Assembly: GCA_021160355.1 (NCBI GenBank)
Contig: JAGHCS010000102.1
Span: 1-6,605 of the forward strand
Direction: 5' to 3'
DNA length: 6,605 nt
DNA from: Candidatus Cloacimonadota bacterium
GTDB lineage: Bacteria > Cloacimonadota > Cloacimonadia > JGIOTU-2
The notes beneath the pieces were generated by a model. The model worked only from the letters and a program-made list of their open reading frames with translations, searched no databases and was not told where the DNA came from. The position numbers and the translations under genes are program-made. Below are positions 5,585 through 6,605 of this stretch, one piece after another (the stretch's first letter is position 1; each line of letters opens with the position of its first letter).

Positions 5585-6605
5585 GAGAAGGTCTGACTCT
5601 TAATTGATTTCGTGATATCAGTATTGGTATCTGGTCTAACTTTCCTCCGAAAAAGAGGAAAACAATTGCAAATAAAACTGTAGTTATCAAAATTGCCCAC
5701 TGGCTGGAAGTCTCGTAAACTATAACTGTAATGAGCACCATTAATATATTGATTAAATAAACCATGACTGCGGTTATACGCACTGATCCTGTTGCTGTAC
5801 CTATTCTATGTGTTGAATGATCTTTCCCTCCCTGAAGTACTCTTCTTCCATCCCTTCTGCGTGTAATGCTCACCAAGGAAATGTCAAAAATCGCATAAGA
5901 AAGCAGAAGAACGGGAAGGAAAAGCGAGAAGTTCTTTGGCAATTCAGTGAGCAATACAATACCAAGAACAGACAAAGTGTATCCGATAAGCATACTCCCA
6001 GCATCACCAAGAAAAATCTTTGCGGGATGAAAGTTATGCGGAAGAAATCCCAAAGTGGCACCAATAAAAATTACAGAAATCAGAGAGATAAAATGGTTGC
6101 CCGAAAGAATACCCAGTGCAAAAAAGCCCAAGCCAAGTATCGACGCCAATCCCGCAGTGATCCCATCCATATTATCAAGGAAATTAAGAGCGTTCATCAA
6201 GCCAACCATCCAGATAACGAGAATCGGTACCGTGACAAACCAGGGACCGATAAGTTCAGTGTAACCGCTGCCAATTATCAGGATTATCGCAATAATGAAT
6301 TGCACAGAAAATTTCACAGAAGGAGTCATTCCCTGATAGTCATCCAACAGACCAAGAAAACACATGAGCACGAGTCCTACAAAGAAAGAAAGCACACTTT
6401 TTACTTGTGGTATGAGGTTTATACAGATAAAGAATGAAAGAAAGAAAGCACAAATCATTCCTATTAAAATTGCAAGTCCACCCATAAGTGGAGTAGGGGT
6501 TTTATGAAATTTTCTCTCTTCCGGGTTATCAATAAAATTGAGCTCGACCGCAACCTTTCTAACGAGAAAGGTTAGCAAGAAAACAGATACGAAAGATATT
6601 GCAAA
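5568..6605 (-). CDS. WecA/TagO-like undecaprenyl-phosphate sugar-1-phosphate transferase (glycosyltransferase family 4), 5'-partial
   Basis: This is an integral inner-membrane enzyme of the MraY/WecA superfamily. Such enzymes move a UDP-sugar phosphate (usually GlcNAc-1-P) onto undecaprenyl phosphate, the first step of lipid-linked glycan synthesis. Residues are numbered from the TTG at 6578. Visible motifs are an N-terminal DNPEERKFHKTPTP..GG segment (17-34), the Asp pair D79-D80 in LLDDYQGMTP, the NALNFLDNMDG loop (129-139), FLGDAGS (189-195), and a cytoplasmic GGKDHSTHR segment (250-258) that corresponds to the WecA HxHH-type loop. Hydrophobic segments alternate as in the roughly ten-helix family fold. 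GDAGS, rather than MraY's GDTGS, and the HKxPxP..GG start argue for WecA/TagO over MraY. The TTG at 6578 is probably not the real start: the frame stays open for nine more hydrophobic codons (FAISFVSVF) to the window edge, completing the expected first helix. The 3' end overlaps the next gene by 17 bases. The sugar substrate cannot be told from sequence. Confidence 0.9.
   Translation of the reverse strand, partial: FAISFVSVFLLTFLVRKVAVELNFIDNPEERKFHKTPTPLMGGLAILIGMICAFFLSFFICINLIPQVKSVLSFFVGLVLMCFLGLLDDYQGMTPSVKFSVQFIIAIILIIGSGYTELIGPWFVTVPILVIWMVGLMNALNFLDNMDGITAGLASILGLGFFALGILSGNHFISLISVIFIGATLGFLPHNFHPAKIFLGDAGSMLIGYTLSVLGIVLLTELPKNFSLFLPVLLLSYAIFDISLVSITRRRDGRRVLQGGKDHSTHRIGTATGSVRITAVMVYLINILMVLITVIVYETSSQWAILITTVLFAIVFLFFGGKLDQIPILISRNQLRVRPSHDNTK

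Larger units (their letters stand above)
33..6605 (-). other. Probable single six-gene operon
   Basis: All six genes point the same way. Junctions in transcription order are a 17-base overlap, a 4-base overlap, a 4-base gap, a 6-base gap and a 4-base overlap. No junction has space for a promoter or an intrinsic terminator, so co-transcription is the simplest reading. The promoter must lie beyond position 6605, unless internal promoters exist inside coding sequence. The content is one inner-membrane glycan-initiating enzyme, four exported envelope proteins and one helicase. Confidence 0.8.

Noticed and set aside
5817..6437. A 206-codon plus-strand open frame antisense to the transferase gene
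   Set aside because: Its translation is a Lys/Arg/Asn/His-rich sequence with no recognisable domain, as expected when a membrane-protein gene is read backwards. The minus strand carries clear family motifs over the same bases.
1..6605. CRISPR arrays, tRNA or rRNA genes, insertion sequences, phage genes or a defence system
   Set aside because: No spaced direct repeats, cloverleaf sequences, transposase or integrase motifs, or toxin-antitoxin-like gene pairs were seen. Nearly all bases are accounted for by six intact genes. The UvrD-like helicase has full housekeeping architecture and no nuclease or defence partner beside it.

Overview
The window is a compact, low-GC piece of a bacterial chromosome. 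All six genes lie on the minus strand, so the order of transcription is right to left, from position 6605 to position 33. The most likely source is a Gram-negative member of the FCB superphylum, with Cloacimonadota as best guess and Marinimicrobia or another relative as the alternative. The reasons are a PorV/PorQ-type outer-membrane protein, two lipoproteins with signal-peptidase-II cleavage sites, a DUF5683-like exported protein, a short 'NPLDP' fibronectin-like lipoprotein, and start codons with no good Shine-Dalgarno sequence. The assignment is inferred from protein style; no rRNA or other phylogenetic marker is present.

Layout in transcription order: (1) 6605-5568, a WecA/TagO-like polyprenyl-phosphate sugar-1-phosphate transferase whose 5' end lies outside the window; (2) 5584-4172, a 470-residue TPR lipoprotein with a distinct C-terminal domain; (3) 4175-3582, a small exported DUF5683-like protein; (4) 3577-3176, a 133-residue lipoprotein with a fibronectin-III-like fold; (5) 3169-992, a full-length UvrD/PcrA helicase with all core motifs and the C-terminal Tudor-like domain; (6) 995-33, a PorV/PorQ-family outer-membrane beta-barrel protein.

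The genes are packed so tightly (overlaps of 17, 4 and 4 bases, gaps of 4 and 6 bases) that no room is left for promoters or terminators between them. They almost certainly form one operon that starts upstream of the window. Five of the six products belong to the cell envelope: one starts a lipid-linked glycan at the inner membrane, and four are exported or outer-membrane proteins. The helicase is the odd one out, a housekeeping DNA-repair enzyme translationally coupled to an outer-membrane protein.

No RNA gene, mobile element, CRISPR array, repeat array or defence system is visible, and no gene is broken. The window looks like ordinary chromosomal core. Its interest lies in the uncharacterised envelope proteins, their linkage to uvrD and the absence of Shine-Dalgarno sites. 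I found no convincing sign of an undescribed system.
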